Shown: positions 53,650 through 64,000, counted from the stretch's first letter. The stretch is DNA of 64,000 nucleotides from Conchocele bisecta (GCA_029237695.1 CM055265.1:44571331-44635330); one strand, 5' to 3'. Notes: generated by a model not told the origin, from the sequence alone. Program-made: numbers and translations.

Positions 53650-54225
53650 TAGGGTATTGAATTTTCAGAGGCAGATATGCGGTGTAGGTCGTCTACCAAT
53701 GTACTGTGGACTACCTGTCGAGGGGGCTCGAAAGTCCGTACCGAGGGGTTACCGTTTAGAACAGTGACCAACGCGGTTATCAACAGGTAGAGCAACCCCT
53801 GGTTGGGTCTGTTTGCGACCATGATGGACAATCAGAGGCCAGTGTATGTGTCTCCAGTTCTGGACTAGGGGACATAGGCGGTGGGCGCATGTCCGTATCA
53901 TGGAAATGAGCATACGGGTAAGCATTTCCACAATCAGTAAATTCGGGTCACACTAGTGGCACCATACTGGCCAATGACAAGTTGGTTCTCCAGCATACTG
54001 GAACGTCTAATGTACCATTCGGTGGGCATTCCTGTGTTTCCCAAGCTTCTGTCACAGCATGCAGGGGGAACACTTCATGCGAATACGCTCGTTCTGATTC
54101 TTCACGTCTGGAGGCTATCAGGAAGGGAATCAGAAAGGACAAATTTTCGCGGCTATCTACAGCAATCATTGCACAGGCAAAGACGCGAATGGGAGGTCTG
54201 TGTTAATTGCTGTAAGTAAGGCAAA
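53650..54225 (+). pseudogene. Outer DIRS RNase H extension remnant
   Basis: The segment at 53956 reads MAPYWPMTSWFSSILERLM and LLSQHAGGTLHANT, parallel to APCWPTRSWFTELLELLI in the inner copy. Earlier pieces such as WLGLFATMMDNQRPVYVSP lie at about 53800. Confidence 0.75.
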
Positions 54226-55650
54226 TTAATCCAGTCAGTCCAGCGGTAGGCGAAATGGGCGATTTCCTTAATTAATTGTTACGATGAAAGGAAATCGTCA
54301 GCGTTGAGTAGGACGGGATACATGTAGGCATTGGCCAACTCTTTCAAGTTCACTTCAGTGTCGATATGTATCACAGGTTCAGACCCCATTCTTCACTAGG
54401 AAAGACCAGTAGCTAGAATAGTTAACCTAAGGAAATCTAACAGTGGTTAGATGGGATTTAGCGAAAAATCAGTATGAACCCATGGGACAGCTTCCCTCTT
54501 GATTGATCAGTCAAGAATGGGTTACTCCTCGTTTTCGCTTCGGCGAAAATGCGGAGGGAATTACGCGGCATGTACAGGGGCGACCAGAATCTGGCTTGGA
54601 CAATGATTCCGTTACTATGGTTGCGAAGCTGGGTTCCTTGCTAATGCTCGGGTCCCAGTTAGGCATAACCGACCGTTCGTGATCCCAGGCATGTCCAAAT
54701 CGAGTCGGTTATCTGTGACATTATATACTTTACGTATTATATAATGTACAAGTGTCGTATTTTAACTTGGTAAAAGCACATGCTTCCGGTTAATAACAAC
54801 AACAATGTCAATATATTAAAATTCATTCGCACTGATCCAGAATATGAGTTTATCTCTCGCCCAGCACGAACCTACCAAATTTAACCGAGACGGAAAACAA
54901 GTTATGCCCTGGCACATATATCAAGGTCACGATCAGATGATAATGTGGGCTTCGTGGCGCAATCGGTTAAGACATTCGGCTAGACGATGGTGAACAGTGC
55001 CCCTTCTTATCCGGAGGCAGTAGCTTCGGTATACCAGTATCTGTCTCATGATAGTGGTCCTGTTTAACCTGCGCAGGTGCCGAGGGCTAAGTCTCTGTGT
55101 GAAGCAGAATAGGTTACTGCTTTCAAGGGTAGGCCTAGACTACCTTAGACCCACACTGTAGGAGCTCTGTTAGAGGAATTGATTTGGCACAGGGTTTGAA
55201 CCCAAAAACTAAGTTGGATTTCTTAAAGCCAGTACTTTTCTGGCACATCAGGGGCTCAAGTATTAGGTTATGCTTACATAAACTTGGCTCATAGAGTATT
55301 CGGCCTGGGAAAACAAGGCTCAGAGATGGGAGTATCCAAGGCTTATTTCCATAAGGCACGGACTTGTTTTGTGCAAGGCCAGAGCGTGGTGAATTAGGCA
55401 CTACATCTCAATGACTAACCAATGAGAGGTAGGCACTGGATTTTATTCCATGCGTGGGTAATCAGTTTATATCCAAATCGTCAGTTTACAGATGGATATC
55501 TCTCACAACACGCAGAGCATATCGATCCAATTCGATTAAGGGCTCATAAGGTTATAATCGATGCCCATGAGGTAGGTGCAGTAGTTACCTCCTCGGAGTT
55601 CATCTATGGAGTGATCCTGGGGATAAGATAATGGAAGTGGCATCAGGGAA
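54226..55650 (+). pseudogene. Outer DIRS recombinase region, largely unrecognisable
   Basis: A weak match, LANSFKFTS (about 54330-54360), corresponds to LASSLKFTK at the start of the inner recombinase. The rest is too decayed to assign active-site residues. A tRNA-A-box-like TGGCGCAATCGG lies at 54955-54966. Confidence 0.45.
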
Positions 55651-56160
55651 GTCTCATTCCACTTTTATCAGTTTTACATACGTACACTGACTGCGCAGAG
55701 CGCAGATATTTACACATTGGATCCCCTAGTCGCGGCTAGCATTGATGTCGCGGAGGCCAAACATGTGTAAAAGTCTCAATTTTTTAGCCTGTTGTTATTC
55801 TGGGCCAGTGGATCTAGTCCAGGATAACAAATTGTTGGTATATTCACATTGGCAGTACAAAACGTTCTAGTTATCAGCTAGTTCATGTTTTGTGCATGGA
55901 AGTTTTCGTAGATTGTTTTCTTGATTACACATGACTGGTTATGCCAGTCTGGATACATATTTTACTATAATGTGTGCAGTTGTTTGGTGTTACCAATGAT
56001 TGTGAGGTCCGGAGAGGGTAACGGTGAGTTCCCTGTGCTCCGGGGTGCTAACGGTACTAGGTATCATGACGGTGCCCGGGTCTAGTCTACAGGTTGTTTG
56101 GTGAGTCAATTTATTGAACCTAGGTTAAGTATTCACAGGGCGAATTAATTTATTTTTCTG
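55651..56160. other. Outer DIRS 3' non-coding region
   Basis: No open frame or repeat was recognised before the terminal region. Confidence 0.4.
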
Positions 56161-56333
56161 GTTTCTGTATCACCTTACCTTCCCGCCTTGGAGACAAATT
56201 CTAGCAACATATAACAGGGAAGTATGATACAGAAATCAGAATGTTTCAATGTAAAATTAGTTTCTGTGAGTACTTACCTGTTATATGTATTTAACACCCG
56301 CCTCCCACCCCGCAAGGTGAGAGATTTGTTCTA

Positions 56334-56462
56334 TCGCAAAGAGGAAGTCTCCCGTGCGCGCATGCGCGGTCGATATGGGATGGGACAGGTGTAAGTGCGG
56401 GTCAATAAATTGTATTCGGAATGGGTAGCCCCAATAGAAGCTATATAGCAACATATAACAGG
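56334..56462 (-). repeat. Right inverted terminal repeat of the outer DIRS
   Basis: The inverse partner of 42829-42957, ending CAACATATAACAGG. Just inward (56160-56300) lie CTTCCCGCCTTGGAGACAAA and a second partial terminal sequence, in the position expected for the internal complementary region of DIRS elements. Confidence 0.9.
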
Positions 56463-56504
56463 TAAGTACTCACAGAAACTAATTTTACATTGAAAAATTC
56501 TGAT

Positions 56505-56645
56505 GTTTGTCTAGGGATGATGCTTCATTACGCACACCCCCACATCCAAATTATCAAGGTCAATGTCATTTATTTACTTGTAATGTTCACGGTCAAATGC
56601 CTCGGCAGGCGCGATACCGCTTCCGTGGCGGAATTCTTGTTATTC
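56505..56645. repeat. Tandem-repeat element, right part, after the outer DIRS
   Basis: It continues the unit broken at 42812, with CTTCATTACGCACACCCCC and a tail GCCTCGGCAGGCGCGATACC. Confidence 0.8.
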
Positions 56646-56790
56646 TCTAATATATTGTCATGCTCCCACCACTGAAGTGTGAGGTGGTGATACAGTGAGT
56701 GAAAGTGAATGGGTTTAACATCCAAGCAACAGCTACGGTCATATAGTTACTGGACCTTGGTTTCAAGTCTCGTCCGAAAGACCAGGGACA

Positions 56791-57030
56791 GGGACCCGTT
56801 TCACTAAACTTCGTACGACTAAAATGTTCGCAAGTGCAAAATTATAATAGTCTGTACATTTCACATTAACAATGTATTCTTGTAAATAATTATTGGATTT
56901 ACATTTATTGAGCATAGGCTGCATAAATGTAAATCCATCGCAGCCTATGCTCAATAAATGTAAATCAATCAATTGAAATTTCCAGGAGATCCTAAATTTG
57001 CACTTACGAACATTATAGTCGTACAAAGTA
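56791..57030. mobile_element. MITE family D, copy 5
   Basis: The ends GGACCCGTTTCACTAAAC and a damaged inverse are present. The central hairpin is intact with a repeated GCAGCCTATGCTCAATAAAT. Confidence 0.75.
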
Positions 57031-57171
57031 CATTCCCTGACTAGGGCTGGGATTGAATGAGACTACTGACAGAGAAATGGAAATGTTGGTCTACCAGCAT
57101 AGCCCCAGATCAGCCGCAGTCTGAATGGAACCTACACTGTTCGCTATACAGTCACGTTTATATCCTTAGTA

Positions 57172-57250
57172 ATTCAATAAATATGCATGTAATCGTGTTG
57201 TTGAACTTTGACCGCGATCAACAACACGATTACATGCATATTTATTGAAT
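57172..57250. repeat. Perfect 33-base-arm hairpin
   Basis: ATTCAATAAATATGCATGTA begins the left arm and its exact inverse ends the right arm, with a 13-base loop. Probably a very young or minimal MITE. Confidence 0.85.
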
Positions 57251-57284
57251 TTTGTTTTTAATCTGGGTGTATTTTTGGGAACCA

Positions 57285-58120
57285 GGGGCCCGTTTCACTA
57301 AACTTCGTACACCTAAAATGTTCGTAAGTGCAATATTTTGATAATCTGAATTTCACATTAACAAAGTTTTCTTGTAAACAATTATCGTATTTATTGAGCA
57401 TATGCTGAATATGTAGCCTATGCCCAATAATTGTAAATCCATCAATTGAAATTTCCAGACGAACGTTTTAGTTGTATGGTCATGACGCCAGTTTTCGGGG
57501 TAGTCGGAGTTTTCGGGGTATTCACATATTTTGTAATTTGTAGACATGTGTGCAGCCGCGATGTGCTTTACGTCACGTAATTAAAACAAGCATGACGTTA
57601 CCTATAGTAAGTTCTTAAAAAATGCCACAAAATCCAGTGTTTGGACCAAATACTGGTAATTTTTGCCATTTATTTCATTTTGTTCACGAGCCTACCGTGA
57701 TTTTCGTGATTTTCTGCGTCCGCCATTAATCTGCTCTTTAATATTGTTAAAATCATAATCAAGAGACAATTTTCAAGTTTTCCTTCACTGTGCCTCATTC
57801 ATCTGCGTGATGATCTTATAGCCAATGAAAACTCCACGAATTATCAAATTTATTGACACTTTCGGAACATACCCCGAAAACTCCATCCATAAGTCAATAT
57901 TCAAGATGGCTGACTCATGTGCAAAAACGAGTTGACGCGAATTTTAATCTAACAACAATCTTATTTTGAAGGCAACAAACATTGAAAGGAATGTTCATCA
58001 TTCTATTGAACTAACAATTTAGCTCATATGTTATGTTTGATAAAAAGCGCTAGTTGATGAACTTGTTAATACCCCGAAAACTTGACCCACCATCATACGA
58101 AGTTTAGTGAAACGGCTCCC
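57285..58120. mobile_element. MITE family D, copy 6, split by a 600-base insertion
   Basis: The left part runs from GGGCCCGTTTCACTAAAC to TTTTAGTTGTATGG. The right end TACGAAGTTTAGTGAAACGG comes only at 58097-58120. Between them, about 57478-58090, lies a segment whose ends share TTTTCGGGGTA and the inverse TACCCCGAAAA, which occurs four times within it. Confidence 0.7.
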
Positions 58121-58182
58121 TGTTTTTAACACAATTGTTCTTATACAGCTAGCCCACTTTATACAATAACATTCAATAACCA

Positions 58183-59307
58183 TTACTTTTCATTGTCAGA
58201 AAAGTATCGATCAAACAGTATGCTTGGTCTGCTGTCATAGCCGAACAGTTCACAGTCGGGTTCTAGGTAGAGCCTCAGCCTCTCCATGTCCGCAGCCGAC
58301 ACGGACCGGTACGCCTCCACCATCGCCTCGTGTCTCTGCAGCACCACCTGCTTCCGGTCCCAGTTAGCTGTGTGATCGAGCGCGATCTCGATAAGGTTTA
58401 GGAAACTTTCTTGCGTAACATTCACGGACGCGCTCTCCGATAGCGGCATTGGAATCGATTTGGATAAAAATCCCCGGATGTGAAGATCTTTCCACGTTCG
58501 CAGTAATAATCTGTAAAGTGGGTATTTGTCTGCTTTTACGTGTCCATACGCATTGAACAGCCAGTGTATATGTCCCTTTGATGAGTCCATAATACTTTCC
58601 TTTTCAAAGTCGTCAAATGAAACGTATATGTTCGTGAATTTCCGCTTCCATTCGGATAACAGGTAATGGACGTCATCTTTAAATGTTTCAAGTTTCCCAA
58701 TAAAGTTGTAAGACATTTTACATGGGTTACAGATCATGTGCATTGGTTTGAAATGATTGTCAATGGGCTTTCCTTGGTCGTGTAACATTAAGATGTATTT
58801 CACCAATTCGGCAAATGTGACGTCATCTCCGTAACCCACGGCGGCAGGCGGACTATTGCGGACGGCTAGAACTACCTTCACACCGATGGTATGCCAGTAT
58901 AACCAATTGGCGCAGTAGAGCTTGTTGATATAGGCGGAAAACAACCGTGCGTACGGGTCACGTGTGAACAGGAACGATGTCGCCTCTTTCTCAAACTTTT
59001 CTCGTCGTCCCGGGGGCAACATTTCCGATAATTCTGCGTACGATGTCAAGCCTTTTGCTGTCCTCTTGATCTGGAATGGAGACGTGAACTCTGCCTGGGA
59101 CATCACACTCAGGGTACGTAACCAGAATGTTGAGCCCACTTTCGCTATGGGGCAGTACAGTATGGAATGGTTTCGCTCCACAAGCACGTTCTTGGGTATT
59201 TGATCACGTGATAAGGATGTGTAGCCTAGTCGCCGGCATGTAGCGGACATGGCATCACGCCGCCGTGTATACTCCACCATGAGGGACTCTCCTTGGGATG
59301 CCGCAGT
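58183..59307 (-). CDS. Carbohydrate sulfotransferase (HNK-1ST/CHST8-14 type), last exon
   Basis: The exon encodes 374 residues and a TAA stop. Enzymes of this family are Golgi type II membrane proteins that move sulfate from PAPS onto GalNAc, GlcA or related sugars of glycans. The 5'-phosphosulfate motif is seen as YCPIAKVGSTFW (residues 51-62) and the 3'-phosphate motif as FTRDPYARLFSAY (114-126), with the family spacing. The reading frame stays open for 38 codons further upstream, but that part is a palindromic MITE plus a pyrimidine-rich TACTTTGCAG. I therefore place the exon start at an acceptor just above 59307. The exon(s) for the cytoplasmic tail and membrane anchor were not found in the window. 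The exact acceptor sugar cannot be told from sequence alone. Confidence 0.9.
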   Translation of the reverse strand, partial: TAASQGESLMVEYTRRRDAMSATCRRLGYTSLSRDQIPKNVLVERNHSILYCPIAKVGSTFWLRTLSVMSQAEFTSPFQIKRTAKGLTSYAELSEMLPPGRREKFEKEATSFLFTRDPYARLFSAYINKLYCANWLYWHTIGVKVVLAVRNSPPAAVGYGDDVTFAELVKYILMLHDQGKPIDNHFKPMHMICNPCKMSYNFIGKLETFKDDVHYLLSEWKRKFTNIYVSFDDFEKESIMDSSKGHIHWLFNAYGHVKADKYPLYRLLLRTWKDLHIRGFLSKSIPMPLSESASVNVTQESFLNLIEIALDHTANWDRKQVVLQRHEAMVEAYRSVSAADMERLRLYLEPDCELFGYDSRPSILFDRYFSDNEK

Positions 59308-59345
59308 CTGCAAAGTACAGGTGGGTCCATTATAGGAATAACTAG

Positions 59346-59417
59346 ACAGTGGAACATCTCTAAACCGGACACCCTGGGGGACCTCCCAGGGTGTCTGGTT
59401 TAGAGAGATTTCACTGT
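59346..59417. mobile_element. Family E MITE next to the sulfotransferase acceptor
   Basis: A palindrome with ends ACAGTGGAACATCTC and GAGATTTCACTGT. It begins 39 bases upstream (in gene sense) of the predicted exon start. Confidence 0.85.
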
Positions 59418-59593
59418 ACATGTATTTTTTTTAGTTTCTTACCAAATTTCGACATGATATCATGAACATATTATGTAATTTCCAGCAGAACAGACCTTAC
59501 GAGAATTGCGACCACCATATCCCAGACCACTGATGACGTAAACAAAATATCATGCCAAATAATAATATATTTTAATAGTTATACAACTATAGA

Positions 59594-60045
59594 GACTACT
59601 GTCTGTTCCACGTTTTGCTGCCGACAAACTTTTGGCCATTAACCACATTAAATCTAAAAAATATTTAAAAGTAAGTACTTTTTCATCAATAACAAAAATG
59701 TCACCCTCCCGTAAACAATTTATTTGATGAAATTCCATCAAATATTGATTTTATTGCGAAAACACGATTTTCCTATGCGAATTTAACATGGGGAGTCAAT
59801 TTCCAAATTTTTTAGTTTTTTTATCCTAAAGGATCAAAAAACGAAATATTTTGGAAATTGACTCCGAAACCTGGCTAGATAGCTTGAACATGATGTAACT
59901 AAGAAAAAAAAAGTTAGATTTTGAAAATCGGTCCAGAAATAAAAAAATATTTGTAAAAAATCTATTTTTAGCCCCCATGTTAAATTCCCATCGTTTTTAA
60001 CAACCAAAAGTTCGTCGGCAGCAAAACGTGGAACAGACAGTAGTA
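59594..60045. mobile_element. Terminal inverted repeat element, about 450 bp
   Basis: TACTGTCTGTTCCACGTTTT and GCTGCCGACAAACTTTT at the left recur inverted at the right. In the interior, GTCAATTTCCAAATTTTTTAG pairs with its own inverse, so the whole element can fold back. Confidence 0.8.
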
Positions 60046-60473
60046 TAACAGTCGTGGAGATGGAATGTCAACTACAGGTATTTCTACATTTAAAACTAAC
60101 ATTATGAGTGTCCAATTTGTAGTGTTCAATTACTGAATTCAAGAATAAAGCACACAGTCTGAATTATTTAATTATATATTTACATTATAGTCAATGTTTT
60201 GTCATACTGTCCTATTCAACAATAGTTAACAGAACTGTCACCATAGATATCACACCAGCTTAGTGTAAGGATACCTCGCGGCCACTATGGCGCTTTTGAG
60301 GCCATATAAAGTTAATTTATTGAATAATATCCGATTTTTTTGGGGAAAATAGGGCGGGTGTGTGTCTTAAGGTCTCTTTTCTCAGATGGGTGGCAGGTGG
60401 GAGCATGCGATGGGTAATTTAACGATCGGGATTATTCCTTACCGGAATCCCGACCGGAGACCAGTAGCCTATT

Positions 60474-60773
60474 TCACTCAAATTGCAAAGTATACTTATC
60501 TAGCAAAGTATACTTTGAGGGAGTAATCATTTATTTTTCCTGAAATGCATGATTTCATATAGAACTAACGACTGCATATATGTGATGATTAAAAGTATGC
60601 AGAATTATTATACTGAATTTATTACATTATCACAGCCAAAATGGCTGTGATAATGTAATAAATTCACTATACCAGTAATAAAAATTAATAAATTTATCCT
60701 AAAATTGAAAATTTCTCCCTCAAAGTATACTTTGCTAGATAAGTATACTTTGCAATGTTGGTGAAATAGGCTA
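60474..60773. mobile_element. MITE family B, copy 4
   Basis: The ends GTAGCCTATTTCACTC and TTGGTGAAATAGGCTAC and the CACAGCCAAAATGGCTGTG centre are all intact. Confidence 0.85.
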
Positions 60774-60854
60774 CTGGTTTGGCTCTCATGTACGTCCTTT
60801 GCATTCTTGTATGTGATAGTTGAATCCGTTATATGAGTAGTATGAGTATTCGTA

Positions 60855-61205
60855 ATCCTATTACTTTTAGGCGAAGGGGCCAAGTGACATATGTGTACAG
60901 TGGGGTCAGCGTGTAAGTGCACACACGAACGAACACGACAGGTTGGTTCCAACCTGTCGTGTTCGTTCATGTGTGCACTTACACGCTGACCCCACTGTAA
61001 TATGGACCTGACACCATATACGGCTATTCTAAATTTCAGGGCTGAATATATTTTTCTCAATGTAAGTATTCCGTTCTGATTTTGCGACACCCCCCCCCCA
61101 CACACACACATCCAAATGCAGCAGGTTAAATACGGGATCGAACCCATTGGCCCGGCTTTAAATGACCTTAGCTGTTGATAGGCCGTTAAACAACAACAAA
61201 CAAAA
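60855..61205. mobile_element. SINE-like copy with a palindromic insert
   Basis: The copy starts near GGCGAAGGGGCCAAGTGAC and ends GGCCGTTAAACAACAACAAA. At 60898-60997 it is interrupted by a perfect palindrome (CAGTGGGGTCAGCGTGTAAG and inverse) between TA dinucleotides, a minimal Tc1/mariner-type MITE. Confidence 0.8.
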
Positions 61206-61377
61206 CTAGTTTCTCCGCCGATGGCACAATCAGTGAAATACAGAGATTTGTCGTTATATATGGCTGTGACTGGAGAAATGGGGCGTATGGGATTTATTAC
61301 CAGTGTAGCTCCTGATAAAATAGCACTCTCCTGTAGCCTGATAGCGATCTATATCTGAATCTATGTTGTAGACCTCA

Positions 61378-61786
61378 GGCGCGGATCCAGGATTTCGGGT
61401 TAGGGGGGGGGGGGGGGGGTGTCGTAACTATTTTGCAATACTTGACTATATTATCGAACGAGCTATGCTCGTTCGATAATATAGTCAAGTATTGCAAAAT
61501 AGTCGTCCGAGCAGAATCTACATCGCATTTCCTGCGTTCTGGCACATTTTGGAGCAAAGATATTGACACTGTCACAGTATGTTTAGACATGATTTTTGAT
61601 TGAAAACGTTTAAATTTTGAAACAATAAGAAAACGACCGAAAAATGCATGGAATACATGGCACTTGGCATGAAACGTGCCTTGTAACTTGTAAAAAATCT
61701 TTACTCGGCGAATTTTAGGGGGGCGCTCGCCGGGTGCGCCCCCCCCCCCCCCCTCCCCCCCCCCCCCCTGAATCCGCCCATGGACC
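61378..61786. mobile_element. MITE with poly-G/poly-C ends and an internal hairpin
   Basis: The left end GCGGATCCAGG plus a run of 17 G mirrors the right end of C runs plus CCTGAATCCGC. At 61428-61504 a perfect hairpin has arms of about 38 bases starting ACTATTTTGCAATACTTGAC. Open frames across the G/C runs are artefacts. Confidence 0.75.
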
Positions 61787-61832
61787 TGTCCATGCAAATG
61801 TTTGGACAAAGCCACTCAGGCAGGGAGTGACA

Positions 61833-62043
61833 CATGTGGCCGTGACTTGAGAAATGGGGCTTTTGGGATTTGTGACCAGTGTAGCCTGATAACGAGCTAT
61901 ATTGCTTGTTAGATGCATGACAGGTGTTGCATTGATGGAATGGCGAACAGTGCAGATCCTGATCAGACTGTGTGGATGCACAGGCTGATCTGGATCTACA
62001 CTGGTCGCAAAAGTCATAAGCCCCATTTCTCCAGTCACATATT
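61833..62043. mobile_element. MITE family A, copy 5
   Basis: The ends TGTGGCCGTGACTTGAG and CTCCAGTCACATA are present, with the interior in the opposite direction to the other copies. A partial copy also lies at 61256-61352. Confidence 0.8.
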
Positions 62044-62093
62044 TAAAGAAGTGATCGATGTGTGACAACGTGCAGTATACACACTGTGGAGTA

Positions 62094-63158
62094 CGGTGTT
62101 CCGTTAAGGCCATCGTAATATCGCTATCGGGTCGATACGACGATAGTACGATACTACGATGACGATAGTACGATACTACGATGACGATAGTACGATGCCA
62201 CGATGGCGATAGTACGATACCACGATGACGATAACGCGATACCACAATAATACGATGACGATACTACGATATTATATCGTACTATCGTCATCGTACTGAC
62301 GTGATATCGTAGTATCGACCAGATAGCGATATTACGATGGCCTTAACGGAACACTATGTATCGTAGTATCGTACTATCGTCATCGTGCTATTGTCATCGT
62401 AGTATCGTACTATTGTCATCGTAGTATCGTACTATCGTCATCGTAGTATTGCAATCCGGATGGACATGCGCATTCGCATCAAAACAATGGATGACGAGGT
62501 ATTTAAGATAGATATTTGAAAACAAATAATCTTGTTTGCGCCGTTTGCGCCGAAATTCTTGTTTGCGCTATTAACAAGGTGTGTAATCACGCGGTTTCCG
62601 AATCCGATTTTCCGACGTGACGTAATCTGTGACGTCATTTTTACAGTCGATTTTCATTAAAATCTTCTTAACAAACGGATGGATTTTGACGATATGTAGC
62701 GCACCAAATACGATGGCATATGTGTCTTATGGGTGCTCTGAAAGTTCTTTACAATAAACTTATAAATTTCACAAAGAATCTACTGTAAACACATCTACAA
62801 AACATGACGTCATGCCGTTCAGAAACCACGTGATCCCCCACCTTGATTAAGGCGTACCGCCATTTTCGCAGACAAACAATGCGCATGCGCGTGTCCATCT
62901 GGAAGGCGATACCACGATGACGATAGTACGATACTACGATGACGATGACGATAGTACGGTACTACGATGACGATAGTACGATATAATATCGTAGTATCGT
63001 CATCGTACTATCGTGATATCGCGTTATCGTCATCGTGGTATCGTACTATCGTCATCGTGCTATCGTACTATCGTCATCGTAGTATCGTAGTATCGTACTA
63101 TCGTACTATCGTAGTATCGACGCGATAGCGATATTACGATGGCCTTAACGGAACACCG
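62094..63158. repeat. Palindromic TACGATGACGATAG repeat with MITE ends and an inserted MITE
   Basis: Both outer ends, and an internal copy at 62318-62353, read GGTGTTCCGTTAAGGCCATC or its inverse. Between them the words ACGATGACGATAGTACGATA and the inverse are repeated many times, so the segment can form several alternative hairpins. At about 62455-62902 a separate element with ends CCGGATGGACATGCGCAT and inverse is inserted. Confidence 0.85.
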
Positions 63159-63164
63159 TAGTGG

Positions 63165-64000
63165 AAGCTATGTACATTTCGGCTCATCGCTTCCACAACA
63201 GAGACGATTAAAATATAGGAACGGACTCGATCATATCGAAATAACACGAACGCGGTATATAACGTCGCGAAAAAACGATCAATGCCATTATTATTCATGT
63301 TTTGTAACTGGCTTCAAATTGCCTGTAAATCGCCATCTCGGATAGCCGTGACGTCACAGTGCGGGGCCGTGTATAAGCACATCCGTCACCTAGCTACACG
63401 AGTTGCCTGCGATATGGTATCTAGGGATAGCGTAGCGGGGTAGCAATTTTGTTTCTAGTCAAAACGGCCCCGGGTTAAGCGATCCCAGGTAAAAACGGCA
63501 TCTATTTGATCAAAACATCCCCCAAGTTTTAATTAATATATAATCAGATTAATAAACTAACAAAATCGACCTCGTAATACGAATGTTGATAAAATCGAAC
63601 TATTCCATTTCTGTATATCTTGTCCACAAGTCAACACTTGTAGTTCACACCTTTATCCAGACGCGTGTGACATGTCTACCATTAATTGTTAATCTAACTA
63701 AGCCATGCTTATTGCGCTTACAATCAGTGTAGACCCAGACTTGTCTGCACCCTGTGCTGTCTGATCAGCGTATGCACTGTTAGCCATCCAGTCAAACAAT
63801 CATTACAATCTGCAGTATAATCAAGGTGTATGATCACGTGGTACTAACAACAACAAGTACTGAAACTTCCAGAATACATCCGATTGAAAGTACGTATTCT
63901 TTTATATTGTCCTTATTACGTAACGGATTTTGATGAACTATGGCGCACCAAACGCGTCTTGTTGAGCTGCATTTGGTGGTCTATGTATTTTCGCCCAAAC
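63165..64000. other. Unassigned sequence at the window end
   Basis: No repeat family or exon was recognised, apart from a family A-like fragment at about 63725-63790. A TATA-like TGTATAAGC near 63372 is not enough to call a promoter. Confidence 0.35.

Larger units (their letters stand above)
42813..56504. mobile_element. Outer DIRS-type retrotransposon, coding-decayed, interrupted by a second DIRS
   Basis: DIRS elements are retrotransposons that use a tyrosine recombinase instead of an integrase and make no target duplication. The ends are inverted repeats (42829-42957 and 56334-56462) that differ at only about one position in 129. The remaining interior of about 5.7 kb keeps a Ser/Arg-rich gag remnant, a YLDDWL reverse transcriptase motif, and RNase H-linked remnants, all riddled with stops and deletions. 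The host repeat on either side joins without duplicated bases. Confidence 0.85.

Noticed and set aside
61375..62245. Open frames of 146 and 176 codons on the - strand
   Set aside because: They cross poly-G/poly-C runs and MITEs and have low-complexity translations (Gly or Arg/Ser runs).

Overview
The window is eukaryotic, repeat-rich DNA from an invertebrate, most likely a bivalve or other mollusc. The evidence is split genes with GT-AG introns, a WDR7 orthologue diverged from but fully alignable with the vertebrate protein, DIRS-type retrotransposons, many short palindromic MITEs, and tandem-repeat elements resembling bivalve 'pearl' elements. No bacterial features are present. The species cannot be named from the sequence.

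Layout. From 4.2 to 33.0 kb, on the + strand, lie the last 18 exons of WDR7 (Rabconnectin-3 beta). All splice sites are GT-AG, all phases agree, and the joined exons give 1253 residues ending at a stop at 32952-32954. The first roughly 250 residues lie upstream of the window. The introns hold MITEs, tRNA-SINE-like copies, several 150-190 bp tandem-repeat elements, and a 3.3 kb array of a 29 bp unit (12.95-16.30 kb). From 33.0 to 42.8 kb there is no recognised gene, only MITEs, a GA microsatellite and tandem-repeat elements. From 42.8 to 56.5 kb lie two nested DIRS retrotransposons. An old, coding-decayed outer copy (42813-56504) has nearly identical terminal repeats, and a younger inner copy (43836-51815) sits inside it. 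The inner copy keeps recognisable gag-like, reverse transcriptase, RNase H and tyrosine recombinase regions broken by frameshifts and stops. From 58.2 to 59.3 kb, on the - strand, is the last exon of a Golgi carbohydrate sulfotransferase. From 59.4 to 64 kb there are MITEs, hairpins and a palindromic TACGAT-type repeat.

The two host genes are unrelated in role. WDR7 works with DMXL proteins in assembling and regulating the vesicular proton pump (V-ATPase). The sulfotransferase modifies glycans in the Golgi. The most notable structures are the nested DIRS pair, whose empty sites can be read directly from neighbouring repeat copies; the satellite that appears to have grown out of one arm of a small palindromic MITE; tandem arrays rich in nuclear-receptor half-sites; and a truncated duplicate of a WDR7 exon. 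Coordinates of repeat ends come from reading by eye and may be off by a few bases.
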